From: Roseiarcus sp963775575
GTDB taxonomy: Bacteria; Pseudomonadota; Alphaproteobacteria; Rhizobiales; Beijerinckiaceae
Direction of reading: 5' to 3'
Length of the DNA stretch: 64,000 nt
Assembly: GCA_963775575.1 (NCBI GenBank)
Contig: CAVZJG010000002.1
Span: 1,736,001-1,800,000, forward strand
The position numbers were made by a program, and so were the translations under genes. Shown here in pieces: positions 27,286 to 35,425 of this stretch (position 1 is the first letter of the stretch; each line of letters begins with the position of its first letter). Below the pieces are notes generated by a model. The model searched no databases, was not told where the DNA came from, and worked only from the letters and a program-made list of their open reading frames with translations.

Positions 27286-27552
27286 TCAGCCGGCGAGCGC
27301 CTTGACGCGCTTGGTCAGGCGCGAGATTTTCCGCGACGCGGCGTTCTTGTGCACGATGCCCTTCTGGGCGGCGCGGGCGACCAGCGGCTCGGCACCGCGC
27401 AGCGCTTCGGCGGCGGCGCTCGCGTCCTTGGCCGTGATCGCGTCCTCGACCTTGCGCAGGTAGGTGCGCATCTGGCTGCGCCGCGACTTGTTGACCGCGG
27501 TGCGGCGGGCGATCTTGCGCACGGCCTTCTGAGCCGACTTGGTGTTGGCCAT
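27286..27552 (-). CDS. rpsT: 30S ribosomal protein S20
   Basis: An 88-residue small-subunit protein that binds 16S rRNA early in assembly. Begins MANTKSAQKAVRKIARRTAV and ends SRLTKRVKALAG; the whole length is Lys/Arg/Ala-rich helices, as in the family. GAGGAAAG before the ATG is a good ribosome-binding site. S20 can repress its own translation in other bacteria, but no such element can be shown here. Confidence 0.96.
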   Translation of the reverse strand: MANTKSAQKAVRKIARRTAVNKSRRSQMRTYLRKVEDAITAKDASAAAEALRGAEPLVARAAQKGIVHKNAASRKISRLTKRVKALAG

Positions 27553-27617
27553 GAACTCGCTTTCCTCGTTGCGAAGCGCGGCGGCGAACGCGCGCCCGCC
27601 AAAAACCGATCAGGCCG

Positions 27618-27637
27618 GGTCGCGGCCCAGCCTGTTG
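27618..27637 (-). terminator. Hairpin between the TauE-type gene and rpsT
   Basis: A 7-bp stem (CGGCCCA / TGGGCCG) about 33 bp after the end of the TauE-type gene, followed on the minus strand about 20 bases later by GGTTTTTGG. It may end the upstream transcript or form part of the rpsT leader. Confidence 0.35.
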
Positions 27638-27670
27638 GGCCGGGCTTATAGGCGTTTCCGCCGCGCGCCG

Positions 27671-28471
27671 TCAACCGCCGATCGCGCCGCGCACTATTGG
27701 CTCGAGCCATTCGCGCAGCGGCGCGCCGGGCGCGCTCGCCAGCTTCAGCGCCATCGCGCAGCTGACGACGACGATCAGCGGCCGCGCCAGCCGCGCGCCT
27801 GCCCTGAGCGCCGAATGCGCGCCGAGGCGCGCGCCCAGGAAAGCGCCGAGCCCCATCGCCAACCCCGGCGCCAGCGCGATATGGCCGCCGAGCGCGTAGA
27901 CGGCGAGCGAGCCGGCGTTGGAGCCGAAATTGGCGATGCGGGCGGCGGCGATCGCGCCGATCAGGCCGAAGCCGGCGAGAGCGAAGAAGCCGATCATGTA
28001 GAACGAGCCGGCGCCCGGGCCGAAGACGCCGTCGTAGAAACCGATCGCCGGCGCCAGCGTCAGCGCGGTAACGCGCGGGCCGAGGCGCGCCTTGCCCAGC
28101 TTCGGCCCCATCTCCGGCGCAAGCGCGAAATAGAGCGCGACGGCGACGAGCACGAACGGCAGCGCGGCGCCGAGCGCCTGGCGCGGCGCATAGGGCAGCG
28201 CGAGCGCCCCCGCCGCCCCGCCGACGAGCGCGGCGAGCGCCGACTCCGACATGGTCGCCAAATCGATCTCGCCCGCGCGCGCGAACGCGAGCGTCGCCGA
28301 GCCCGAGCCGAATACGCCGCCGAGCTTGTTGGTCGCCACCGCCGCGACCGGATCGAGGCCGGCGAGCGCGAGGGCGGGCAGGGTGATGAGGCCGCCGCCG
28401 CCGGCGATCGCGTCGACGAAGCCGGCGGCGAAGCCGACGAGCGGGAGCAGCGCGAGAAGGGAGGGCGTCAT
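27671..28471 (-). CDS. TauE/SafE-family membrane transporter
   Basis: A 266-residue inner-membrane protein with about eight hydrophobic helices, of the TauE/SafE (sulfite/organosulfur anion exporter) family. The first repeat starts GFAAGFVDAIAGGGGLITLP, the typical glycine-rich family signature, and the second has GFYDGVFGPGAGSFYMIGF. The substrate is not predictable. It lies 16 bp downstream of the TPR lipoprotein gene on the same strand. Confidence 0.9.
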   Translation of the reverse strand: MTPSLLALLPLVGFAAGFVDAIAGGGGLITLPALALAGLDPVAAVATNKLGGVFGSGSATLAFARAGEIDLATMSESALAALVGGAAGALALPYAPRQALGAALPFVLVAVALYFALAPEMGPKLGKARLGPRVTALTLAPAIGFYDGVFGPGAGSFYMIGFFALAGFGLIGAIAAARIANFGSNAGSLAVYALGGHIALAPGLAMGLGAFLGARLGAHSALRAGARLARPLIVVVSCAMALKLASAPGAPLREWLEPIVRGAIGG

Positions 28472-28487
28472 CGGGCGCCGGCGGCCG

Positions 28488-29354
28488 CTAACCCGAGGGC
28501 TGACCGGGCGCGGCCGACGCGGCGGCGGGCCGGGGCGGCGGGGCGCGCTTCGTCGCCGGGCCGGTCTGCAGATCGCGCCAGGTGTCGTTCTGCGCGATCA
28601 TCCGCCGGATCGCCTCGACGTTGGCTTTCGCGGCCTCGGCCGACATGTCCCGGCGGTCGACTTGTTCGGCCTCGGCGAATTTGCCCTCCAGCGCCAGGAT
28701 CAGCGCCAGATTGTCGCGCACCCGCGAGTCGGCGCGAGGGCTGGCGCTCGCCTGCCGCAGGGCGTCCTCGGCGAGCGGCAATTGCTTGGTCAGCGCATAG
28801 GAAAGGCCGAGGTTGGAGAGCGTCGAGGGCTCGCCCGGCGCGATCTTCAGCGCGTCGCGATAGAATTGCTGCGCGGCCTGGTGGTCGTTCAGCCGATCGG
28901 CGACCGAGCCTTGCACCAACATGATCGTCCAGTCCGGCCGTTCGGGCGCATAGGCGCGCGACAGCACCTCCTTGGCCTGTTCGAACTGTCCGGAATCGGC
29001 GAGCGCCTTGCCGTAGGCGCCCAGCACTTCGAAATCCTTCGGGGCCTTGACCGCCGCCGCCTGCATCACCGCCGCCGCTTCGGCGTAGCGCGTCAACGCG
29101 CGCAGCGCCCGCGCGTAATTGATCGAAGCGACTTTCGCGCCGGGATCGCGGTCGTATCGCTTGCCCCAGTCGTCGGCGTAGGCGCGCAAGGCCGCTTCGT
29201 CGGTCGGCAGCGCCTGCTGCGTCGCGGCGATCGATCCGGTCACGTCGCTGAAATCACGGCAACCCTCGAGCGGGCCCAAGGCGGCGGCGAGGGCGAACAG
29301 CGCGAGGGCGCCGAGCCGACGCGGCGCCAGGGAGAAATCGAGGACGAGCGACAT
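28488..29354 (-). CDS. TadD-like TPR lipoprotein
   Basis: A 288-residue protein with an N-terminal hydrophobic signal ending in a lipobox (LGPLEGC, Cys near residue 32). It then has several tetratricopeptide repeats (about 95-245: AEAAAVMQAAAVKAPKDFEV, AAQQFYRDALKIAPGEPSTL) and a Pro/Ala tail. TadD proteins support Flp/Tad pilus assembly. No other tad genes are in view, so the name is by family likeness. ATG 29354 is chosen because it precedes the signal peptide; upstream codons are Arg/Pro-rich noise. Confidence 0.82.
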   Translation of the reverse strand: MSLVLDFSLAPRRLGALALFALAAALGPLEGCRDFSDVTGSIAATQQALPTDEAALRAYADDWGKRYDRDPGAKVASINYARALRALTRYAEAAAVMQAAAVKAPKDFEVLGAYGKALADSGQFEQAKEVLSRAYAPERPDWTIMLVQGSVADRLNDHQAAQQFYRDALKIAPGEPSTLSNLGLSYALTKQLPLAEDALRQASASPRADSRVRDNLALILALEGKFAEAEQVDRRDMSAEAAKANVEAIRRMIAQNDTWRDLQTGPATKRAPPPRPAAASAAPGQPSG

Positions 29355-29500
29355 GACGGGGCCCACGGACGCTTGGCTTCCCTTAGAGCAGTAAATCGTT
29401 AACGCTAATGGGCGGTTAACGTGGAAATTCGGGACTCGGCGGCGCCGGCGGGGGCCGTTATGATCGGTCGTCGCCAATCGAATCGGATCGGAATCCCCCC

Positions 29501-30883
29501 TTGCTCGCTTCCTTCGCTCCGCCCTCCTCCCCCGCCATTCCCGTGTGGTTCGCCAGCGCGGAAAATTGGAGCGAACTGCGCCAGGCGGTCGGCCCCGGCG
29601 CCGCGCGTTTCGCCGCGGCCTGCGGTTTCGCGCCGAAGGCGGGACGCCTGCAATGTCTGCCCGACGCCGAAGGGGGGCTCGCCGGCGTCCTCTTCGGCTT
29701 GGCCGAGAGGGGCGCGAAGGGGCGCGATCCGATGGCGCCGGGCGCGCTGGCGAGCGCACTTCCCGAAGGGGTGTACCGCTTCGCCAACGCGCCGCACGAG
29801 CCGGAGCTCGCGGCGCTGGCGTTCCTGCTCGGGCTCTACCGTTTCGAGCGTTACCATGCCGAGGGCTCGCCGCGGCCGCGCCTGATCGCGCCCGAGGGCG
29901 TCGACGCCGCGCGCCTCGAGCGCATCGCCGAGGCGGTCGCGTTCGGCCGCGACCTGGTCAACACGCCCGCCAACGACCTCGGGCCGGACGCGCTGGAGCG
30001 CGAGGCGGCGCGCCTGGCCGAAGAATTCGGCGCCGGCCTCGAGGTGACGCGCGGGCAAGCGCTGATCGAACGCGGCCTGCCTCTCATTCACGCGGTCGGC
30101 CGCGCCAGCGCCGAGGCGCCGCGCCTCGTCGACTTCGTCTGGGGGCGGGCCGACGCGCCCAAGGTCACCCTGGTCGGCAAGGGCGTCGCGTTCGATTCGG
30201 GCGGCCTCGACATCAAGCCGTCGAGCGGCATGCAGTTGATGAAGAAGGACATGGGCGGCGCCGCCGCCGCGCTCTGCCTGGCGCGCCTGATCATGCAGTC
30301 CGGCCTCGACGTGCGCCTGCGCGCGCTGATTCCGATCGTCGAGAACGCGATTTCGGCCGATTCGATGCGCCCCGGCGACGTGCTGCGCAGCCGCAAAGGG
30401 CTGACGGTCGAGATCGGCAACACCGACGCCGAGGGGCGGCTCATTCTCGCCGACGCGCTGGCGCTCGCCGACGAGGAGGCGCCGGATCTGCTGTTCGATT
30501 TCGCCACCCTGACCGGCGCGGCGCGGGTCGCGCTCGGCCCCGATCTGCCGCCCTTCTACACCGACGACGAGGCGCTCGCCGCCGAGATCGCTCACAGCGC
30601 GGCGCGCGTCTGCGATCCGCTGTGGCGCCTGCCGCTGTGGCGTCCCTACGAGGCGATGCTGGAGAGCAAGGTCGCCGATCTCGATAACGCGCCGGGCGGC
30701 GGCTTCGCCGGATCGGTGACGGCGGCGCTGTTTCTTTCGCGCTTCGTTTCGGCCGCCAAGGCCTGGGCGCATTTCGACATCTACGCCTGGAACCCCAAGC
30801 CGCGCGCCCACGCCCGCCAGGGCGGCGAAGTGCAGGCGGCGCGCGCCGTGTTCGACCTGTTGGAGGCGCGCTGCCGGCGCTGA
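29501..30883 (+). CDS. Leucyl aminopeptidase-family (M17) peptidase
   Basis: A cytoplasmic two-metal aminopeptidase removing N-terminal residues from peptides. About 460 residues: an N-terminal macro-like domain (1-150) and the catalytic domain with metal and catalytic residues in GKGVAFDSGGLDIKPSSGM, the Lys-rich KKDMGGAAAALCLA and the family signature NTDAEGRLILADAL. The start is a TTG at 29501; no better start is visible. Closest to the shorter PepA-like proteins rather than E. coli PepA. Confidence 0.92.
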   Translation: MLASFAPPSSPAIPVWFASAENWSELRQAVGPGAARFAAACGFAPKAGRLQCLPDAEGGLAGVLFGLAERGAKGRDPMAPGALASALPEGVYRFANAPHEPELAALAFLLGLYRFERYHAEGSPRPRLIAPEGVDAARLERIAEAVAFGRDLVNTPANDLGPDALEREAARLAEEFGAGLEVTRGQALIERGLPLIHAVGRASAEAPRLVDFVWGRADAPKVTLVGKGVAFDSGGLDIKPSSGMQLMKKDMGGAAAALCLARLIMQSGLDVRLRALIPIVENAISADSMRPGDVLRSRKGLTVEIGNTDAEGRLILADALALADEEAPDLLFDFATLTGAARVALGPDLPPFYTDDEALAAEIAHSAARVCDPLWRLPLWRPYEAMLESKVADLDNAPGGGFAGSVTAALFLSRFVSAAKAWAHFDIYAWNPKPRAHARQGGEVQAARAVFDLLEARCRR

Positions 30884-30897
30884 GGCTTCCGATCCGC

Positions 30898-31734
30898 CTA
30901 TCGCGCCGCGGGGCCTTCCTCGACCAGGCGCGTCAGCAGGGCGACCTCATGGGGGTCCGCTCCGGCGGCGACGAACCCATGGCCGGCGCCGGTCCACGCC
31001 GCCAGGCTGACCCCGTCGGATCGGCGCAGGCTCGGCTTCGACGGCGCCGGGTCGTCGAGCGGTTCGATCAGCAGGCCGACGCGTTCGCCGCCGCGATCCT
31101 GGTAGACGAGAAACGCGGCGCTCGCCCGCGATCCCGGCGCGACGCGCGCGCCCAGCAGCGTCAGCGCGTCGGACGAGAATCCGGGAACGGCGATCCCTCT
31201 GGCGAATTGTGGCGTCAGCCATTTCGTCAGCGCCTGCGGATCGCGCGTGCGGAATTCGATCGGCGCGTCGGCGGCCGCCGCGAAGGCGCGGTAGGCGGCG
31301 AGCGCCGCCTCGGCCAGTCGATCGTGCGGCGGCGTCGGGCCGCCCGGCCCGCTGACGACGAGCACGATCGCCGCCAGCGCTGCGGCCGCCGCGCGGCGCC
31401 GCAGCGCGCGGAAGCGCGCGGACGGGGCGGCGGAGGCGGCGCGCGCCTCGCTGTTCGCGCGTCTCGGAGCGGCGCCCGGCTGCTTTGGGATCGCCGACTT
31501 CATCCAGGCGGAAACGTTCTCGTTGGCGTTCGCGGAGAGTTCGAGCGGAGCGCGCGCCGACGCCGGAGCGTCGTAGGCGGCGCGGATCGCCTCGTTCTGC
31601 GACTGCCACAGCGCGACTTGACGCCTCAGCGCCGGGTCCTCGCGCAGCCGCGCCTCGAACGCCCGCCGATCGGCCGGAGCGAGGCAATGGTCGACGAAGG
31701 CGAAGGCGTCCGCCGTCTCGAAGCGCTTCGTCAC
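30898..31734 (-). CDS. Anti-sigma factor, single-pass membrane protein
   Basis: A 278-residue regulator, partner of the sigma factor upstream. The N-terminal cytoplasmic part (about 1-115, DAFAFVDHCLAPADRRAFEA, a zinc-less anti-sigma helical bundle) should bind the sigma factor. A membrane helix follows at about 125-145 (AAAAALAAIVLVVSG), then a periplasmic domain (150-278). GTG 31734 overlaps the sigma TGA by GTGA (31731-31734), indicating translational coupling. Confidence 0.85.
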   Translation of the reverse strand: MTKRFETADAFAFVDHCLAPADRRAFEARLREDPALRRQVALWQSQNEAIRAAYDAPASARAPLELSANANENVSAWMKSAIPKQPGAAPRRANSEARAASAAPSARFRALRRRAAAAALAAIVLVVSGPGGPTPPHDRLAEAALAAYRAFAAAADAPIEFRTRDPQALTKWLTPQFARGIAVPGFSSDALTLLGARVAPGSRASAAFLVYQDRGGERVGLLIEPLDDPAPSKPSLRRSDGVSLAAWTGAGHGFVAAGADPHEVALLTRLVEEGPAAR

Positions 31735-32267
31735 TTGACGAGCCGGAGATGCGCGGCGTTCAGCCGGAGGGCCCGCGCCGCCGTTCCGCGCGCCGCGCCC
31801 ATGTGCGCGCCGATGTGCGCGCGCGCGCGCGCCAGGCGATCGATGACGGCGGTCAAGGGAATGTCGAGCGCTTCGGCCGCCTCGGTGTGCGAAAAGCCGG
31901 CCAGAACCACCAGCAACAGCGTCTCGCGCAGTTCGAGCGGCAGATCGCGCACGGCGGAAGTCGCCGAAGCGTTGGCGCGCCCGGCCGGCTGCGTCGCCTC
32001 TGGCCAACCGGCGTCGGCGTCATCCGCCGCCAGGCCGCGAACGTGACGCCGGTAGAGCCGGATGAACTGGGCGAAAGCGCGCACCTTGGCGCTGCGGGCG
32101 TCGCTGCGAGCGTCGTCGATCACGGTCAGCGAGGCCTGGCGGAACAGTTTATCGACCAACGCGGCGGCCGAAGAATCGTCGCAGATGAACCGGTCGTCGC
32201 GCGCCAGCGCCAACCCAAAGCGCCGCATGGCGCCCGCGTCGTCACACCATTCCCGGCTCGAAGGCAC
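31731..32267 (-). CDS. ECF-like RNA polymerase sigma factor
   Basis: A 178-residue group IV sigma factor. Region 2 is divergent (AKVRAFAQFIRLYRRHVRG). Region 4 is clear: LPLELRETLLLVVLAGFSHT then EAAEALDIPLTAVIDRLARA, a helix-turn-helix for the -35 element. It is 4-bp coupled to the anti-sigma gene and divergent from fabI. An internal ATG 39 bp in (32228) is a possible alternative start. The inducing signal is unknown. Confidence 0.85.
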   Translation of the reverse strand: MPSSREWCDDAGAMRRFGLALARDDRFICDDSSAAALVDKLFRQASLTVIDDARSDARSAKVRAFAQFIRLYRRHVRGLAADDADAGWPEATQPAGRANASATSAVRDLPLELRETLLLVVLAGFSHTEAAEALDIPLTAVIDRLARARAHIGAHMGAARGTAARALRLNAAHLRLVK

Positions 32268-32348
32268 GAAACGACGTCCGCAAATGGGAATTAGCGTTAA
32301 CGACTCTAATGCGAACGTTTGTCGCTTCCAAGGGATTTATGAGCGATT

Positions 32349-32363
32349 TCACATATTTTGTGA
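32349..32363. promoter_or_regulatory. TCACA-N5-TGTGA palindrome between sigma gene and fabI
   Basis: A perfect 5-bp inverted repeat with a 5-nt centre in the AT-rich part of the divergent intergenic region. It resembles a short CRP/FNR-type operator half-site pair, though the core spacing is one nt shorter than the CRP consensus. Function not shown. Confidence 0.3.
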
Positions 32364-32466
32364 CGCGCGGAAGCGACGCGGACCCTTCCCATGCGCCGCC
32401 GCCGACGCTAAGGGAAGCGCCTTATCGGCTCCGAGCGGCGGAGGCGAGCGGGGGGGCGAGGTCTCG

Positions 32467-33306
32467 ATGACGCAGCAAGGCTCGGGCGGAACCGGTGAAG
32501 GCGGCCTCATGGCCGGGCTGCGCGGCGTCGTTTTCGGCGTCGCCAACAATCGTTCGATCGCCTGGGGCATCGCCAAGGCCGCGCGCGCCGCCGGCGCCGA
32601 GATCGCGCTGACCTATCAGGGCGAAGCGCTGGAGAAGCGCGTCCGGCCGCTGGCGCAGGAATTGGGCGCGCATGTCCTCGGCCATTGCGACGTGACCGAC
32701 GGCGCGACCATCGACGCGGTCTTCGCCGAGACGGACCGGCTGTGGGGCGGCCTGGACTTCGTCGTCCATTGCATCGCCTTCGCCGACAAGGACGAATTGA
32801 CCGGCCGCTACGTCGACACCAGCGAAGGCAATTTCACCAAGTCGCTCGCCATCTCCTGCTATTCCTTCACCGCGATCGCGCAGCGGGCGGAAAAGCTGAT
32901 GCACAACGGCGGCTCGCTGCTCACCCTGACCTATTACGGCGCCGAGAAATGGATGCCGCACTACAACGTCATGGGCGTCGCCAAAGCGGCGCTGGAAGCG
33001 AGCGTGAAGTACCTCGCCGCCGACCTCGGCGAGAAGGCGATCCGCGTCAACGCCATTTCCTCGGGGCCGATCAAGACCCTGGCGGCTTCGGGCATCGGCG
33101 ATTTCCGCTACATCCTGCGCTGGAACGAATGGAACGCGCCGCTGCGCCGTTCCGTCACCGCCGAGGAGATCGGGCAGGCCGCGGTCTATCTGATGTCGCC
33201 GATGTCGCGCGGCGTCACCGGCGAAATCCTGCACGTCGACGCGGGCTACCACGTCGTCGGCATGAAGAACCCCGCCGCGCCGGACATCTCCGTCGTCAAG
33301 GAATAG
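32467..33306 (+). CDS. fabI: Enoyl-[acyl-carrier-protein] reductase (NADH), FabI type
   Basis: Last step of fatty-acid chain elongation; target of triclosan-type inhibitors in relatives. 279 residues of the short-chain dehydrogenase fold: GVVFGVANNRSIAWGIAKA (cofactor loop), HCIAFADKDELTGRY, and the catalytic Tyr-x6-Lys in YNVMGVAKAALEASVKYL, then SSGPIKTLAASGI. The ATG at 32467 sits after GGGGCGAGG. Convergent with the MFS gene, whose 3' end it overlaps by 11 bp. Confidence 0.95.
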   Translation: MTQQGSGGTGEGGLMAGLRGVVFGVANNRSIAWGIAKAARAAGAEIALTYQGEALEKRVRPLAQELGAHVLGHCDVTDGATIDAVFAETDRLWGGLDFVVHCIAFADKDELTGRYVDTSEGNFTKSLAISCYSFTAIAQRAEKLMHNGGSLLTLTYYGAEKWMPHYNVMGVAKAALEASVKYLAADLGEKAIRVNAISSGPIKTLAASGIGDFRYILRWNEWNAPLRRSVTAEEIGQAAVYLMSPMSRGVTGEILHVDAGYHVVGMKNPAAPDISVVKE

Positions 33307-34462
33307 GGCGCCGCGCCTTCGCCGCGGCGCGGGCGTCGCCGAGCAGGCTTTGCAGCGCGAACGCCGCGATGGCGACGTGCACGATCGCGGCTTGCGCGAA
33401 CAGCGCCGCCGGGCCGAACGCGCGCATCAGCAGCGAGGCCAGCGCCGGCGCCGCGATCGCCCCGACGCAGTAGATGAACAGCAGCCCGGCGGAGACCAGC
33501 ACCATTTCGTTCGGCCGCGCGCGGTCGTTGGCGAGCGAGGTGGCGAGCGTATAGATCGTGTAGGTGGTCAGGCCGACCAGGAACCCGAGGATGACGAGCG
33601 GCGCGCCGGCGAGTCTGAGGCCGGCGAGCGCGATCTCCGCGGCGGCGCCCGCCGCCATCGCCAAGACCATCACCAGGCGGCGGTCCATCCGATCGGAGAG
33701 CGCGCCGACGGGATAGACGCCGAGCGCCGAGCCGGCGACGATCGCCGCGGTGAACAGCGGGACCGCCGACGGCGCCATGCCGACGCCGAGGGCGTAGACC
33801 GGCCCGAGCGCGAAGCACGCGCCGTTGGCCGCGCCCGCCGCCAGCGCGGCGAAGGCCGAAACCGGCGCCAGCCGGAAGAGCCAGCGCAGCCGCAGCCGCA
33901 CCAACCTCGGCTGGGCGGGCGGGTCGACGCTGGTCATCGTCATTGGCACGATCGCCAGCGCCAGCAGCGCGCCGGCGACGGTGAAGGGCAGGTACGAGGC
34001 CGGCGCGAACGCCACCAGCAGCAACTGGCCGCCCGCCGAGCCGACGAAACTGACGATCTGATAGACGGCGTAGAGCGCGCCGCGGTTGGCGTTGCTCGCC
34101 TTGGCGTTGATCCAGGATTCGGCGACCGCGTAAATCCCGGCGAAGACGAAGCCGAGCGCGCCGCGCGAGACCATCCACGGCGCTGGCGCGACCGCCGCGG
34201 GCATCAGGATGACGGCGACCACGCTGAGCGCGACCAGGGCCGAAAAGGCGCGGATATGCCCGGCCCGGCGCACGATCGCCGGCGCGGCAAGCGTCCCCGC
34301 CAGCATCCCGGCGAAATAGACCGAGCCGAGCAGGCCGATGGTCAGGTCGGAGAACCCGTCGAGGCTGGCCCGCAACGGCGTCAGCACGCCGACCACGTTG
34401 TTGCCGGCGAGGAGCAGGAACACCGAGAGGAGCAGCGCGGCGAGGGAGGAAAGGGTTTTCAC
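33296..34462 (-). CDS. MFS transporter (YcaD-like)
   Basis: A 388-residue inner-membrane carrier with 12 predicted helices in two halves. The first half has LLSVFLLLAGNNVVGVLTPLR and SVYFAGMLAGTLAAP; the loop after helix 2 has VRRAGHIRAFS (family A-motif region). The second half repeats GSALGVYPVGALSDRMDRR. The substrate is unknown. GTG 34462 is chosen because the preceding codons to 34537 are Arg/Pro noise. Confidence 0.88.
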   Translation of the reverse strand: MKTLSSLAALLLSVFLLLAGNNVVGVLTPLRASLDGFSDLTIGLLGSVYFAGMLAGTLAAPAIVRRAGHIRAFSALVALSVVAVILMPAAVAPAPWMVSRGALGFVFAGIYAVAESWINAKASNANRGALYAVYQIVSFVGSAGGQLLLVAFAPASYLPFTVAGALLALAIVPMTMTSVDPPAQPRLVRLRLRWLFRLAPVSAFAALAAGAANGACFALGPVYALGVGMAPSAVPLFTAAIVAGSALGVYPVGALSDRMDRRLVMVLAMAAGAAAEIALAGLRLAGAPLVILGFLVGLTTYTIYTLATSLANDRARPNEMVLVSAGLLFIYCVGAIAAPALASLLMRAFGPAALFAQAAIVHVAIAAFALQSLLGDARAAAKARRPIP

Positions 34463-34621
34463 GGGGCGAATCAGGGCGGGCGGGGGCGGGGGCGCCCGCC
34501 ATGCTGGCACGTCCCGGCGCGCGGCGCGACAGCGCAAGCGGATAAGACGCGACGCTCGATGGCCGAAGGGCTTTCCGCCGAGGGCGGGAAGCGGTCGGTC
34601 TCGGGCGCTGACGCGGGCGCC

Positions 34622-34832
34622 GCGGGATTACGGGATTACGGGATTACGGGGGCGCCGCGGGATTACGCGGGATTACGGGATTACGGTGACGCATGCATAA
34701 TTCTCTTATTAGGTGAGCCTTGGCCGTGACCCCCCACCGCTCGCAATCGCGGCCTCAATCGGCAGGGAGGAGTGGCCGACGAGACTTCGAATAAGGGATT
34801 TATGCAAGCGTCACCGTAATTGCGTAATTGCG
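34622..34832. repeat. Repeat element A: GTGACGC inverted-end element flanked by 8-bp tandem repeats
   Basis: Left side has copies of GGATTACG leading into GGTGACGCATGCATAA (34685-34700). Right side has TTATGCAAGCGTCACC (34800-34815) leading into two copies of the different unit TAATTGCG. The core from GGTGACGC to GCGTCACC is 131 bp. No protein is encoded. The arms are imperfect inverted repeats of about 20 bp, as in a non-autonomous (MITE-like) element. Its body differs from elements B and C. Confidence 0.75.
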
Positions 34833-34942
34833 GCCTCATCCAAGAAATTCGTGGCTTTTCCGGATCAGAAAAAATCTTCCGTTCGCTATCGCTGACAAAA
34901 ACGGTTGCGGGTATTTCTGCCAATCCTTCTCGGTGTGCAGCA

Positions 34943-35173
34943 CACGATTTACGGATTTAGGATTTACGAGGATTTACGGTGACACAGATTTAGGATTTAC
35001 GGATTTACGGTGACACAGGCATATATTCCCATTAAACGCTTCTCCAACCTTCGGTTTGGCACTGCGCGGAAATCATCGACGCAGGCTTGTGGGATCCTCT
35101 AATTGTTACAATAATGCATGTGTCACCGTAAAACACGTAAAACTTCGTAAAACACGTAAAACCGTAAAACCAC
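34943..35173. repeat. Repeat element B: 119-bp GTGACAC core with tandem flanks
   Basis: Left flank: copies of GGATTTAC and ATTTACGG, one ending in a spare GGTGACACA (34978-34986), then the core 35009-35127 from GGTGACAC to GTGTCACC. Right flank: GTAAAACAC / GTAAAACTTC repeats. The core differs from element C (38571-38689) at 4 of 119 positions by eye. No coding potential. Confidence 0.8.
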
Positions 35174-35425
35174 CAAGCGACCCTTAAGCGACATTCGTGA
35201 GCGAGCAGCACGGTCGTGGTCACGCCGTCGATGAGCGTAAACTGATGGCTCCAGTGTGAATCGGAGCAGAGTCCGAACGCCGATCGGCGTTGTAATGTGC
35301 TGAGAACATTCGAGGTAGCCGGGTCAGATGCAGGAGCCGGTTCAAACCTCGATCCTTCGACACGAGCGAAACGACGCTCCGAATAGCGGCGCGGGGCTTG
35401 CCAGAGCCACCAACGCGGAGCAAGT
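35174..35425. other. About 250 bp between repeat element B and the GT2 gene
   Basis: No convincing gene. A minus-strand open frame (from about 35448 down) is rich in Arg, Ser and Trp and resembles no family. Presumed to hold the glycosyltransferase promoter. Confidence 0.3.
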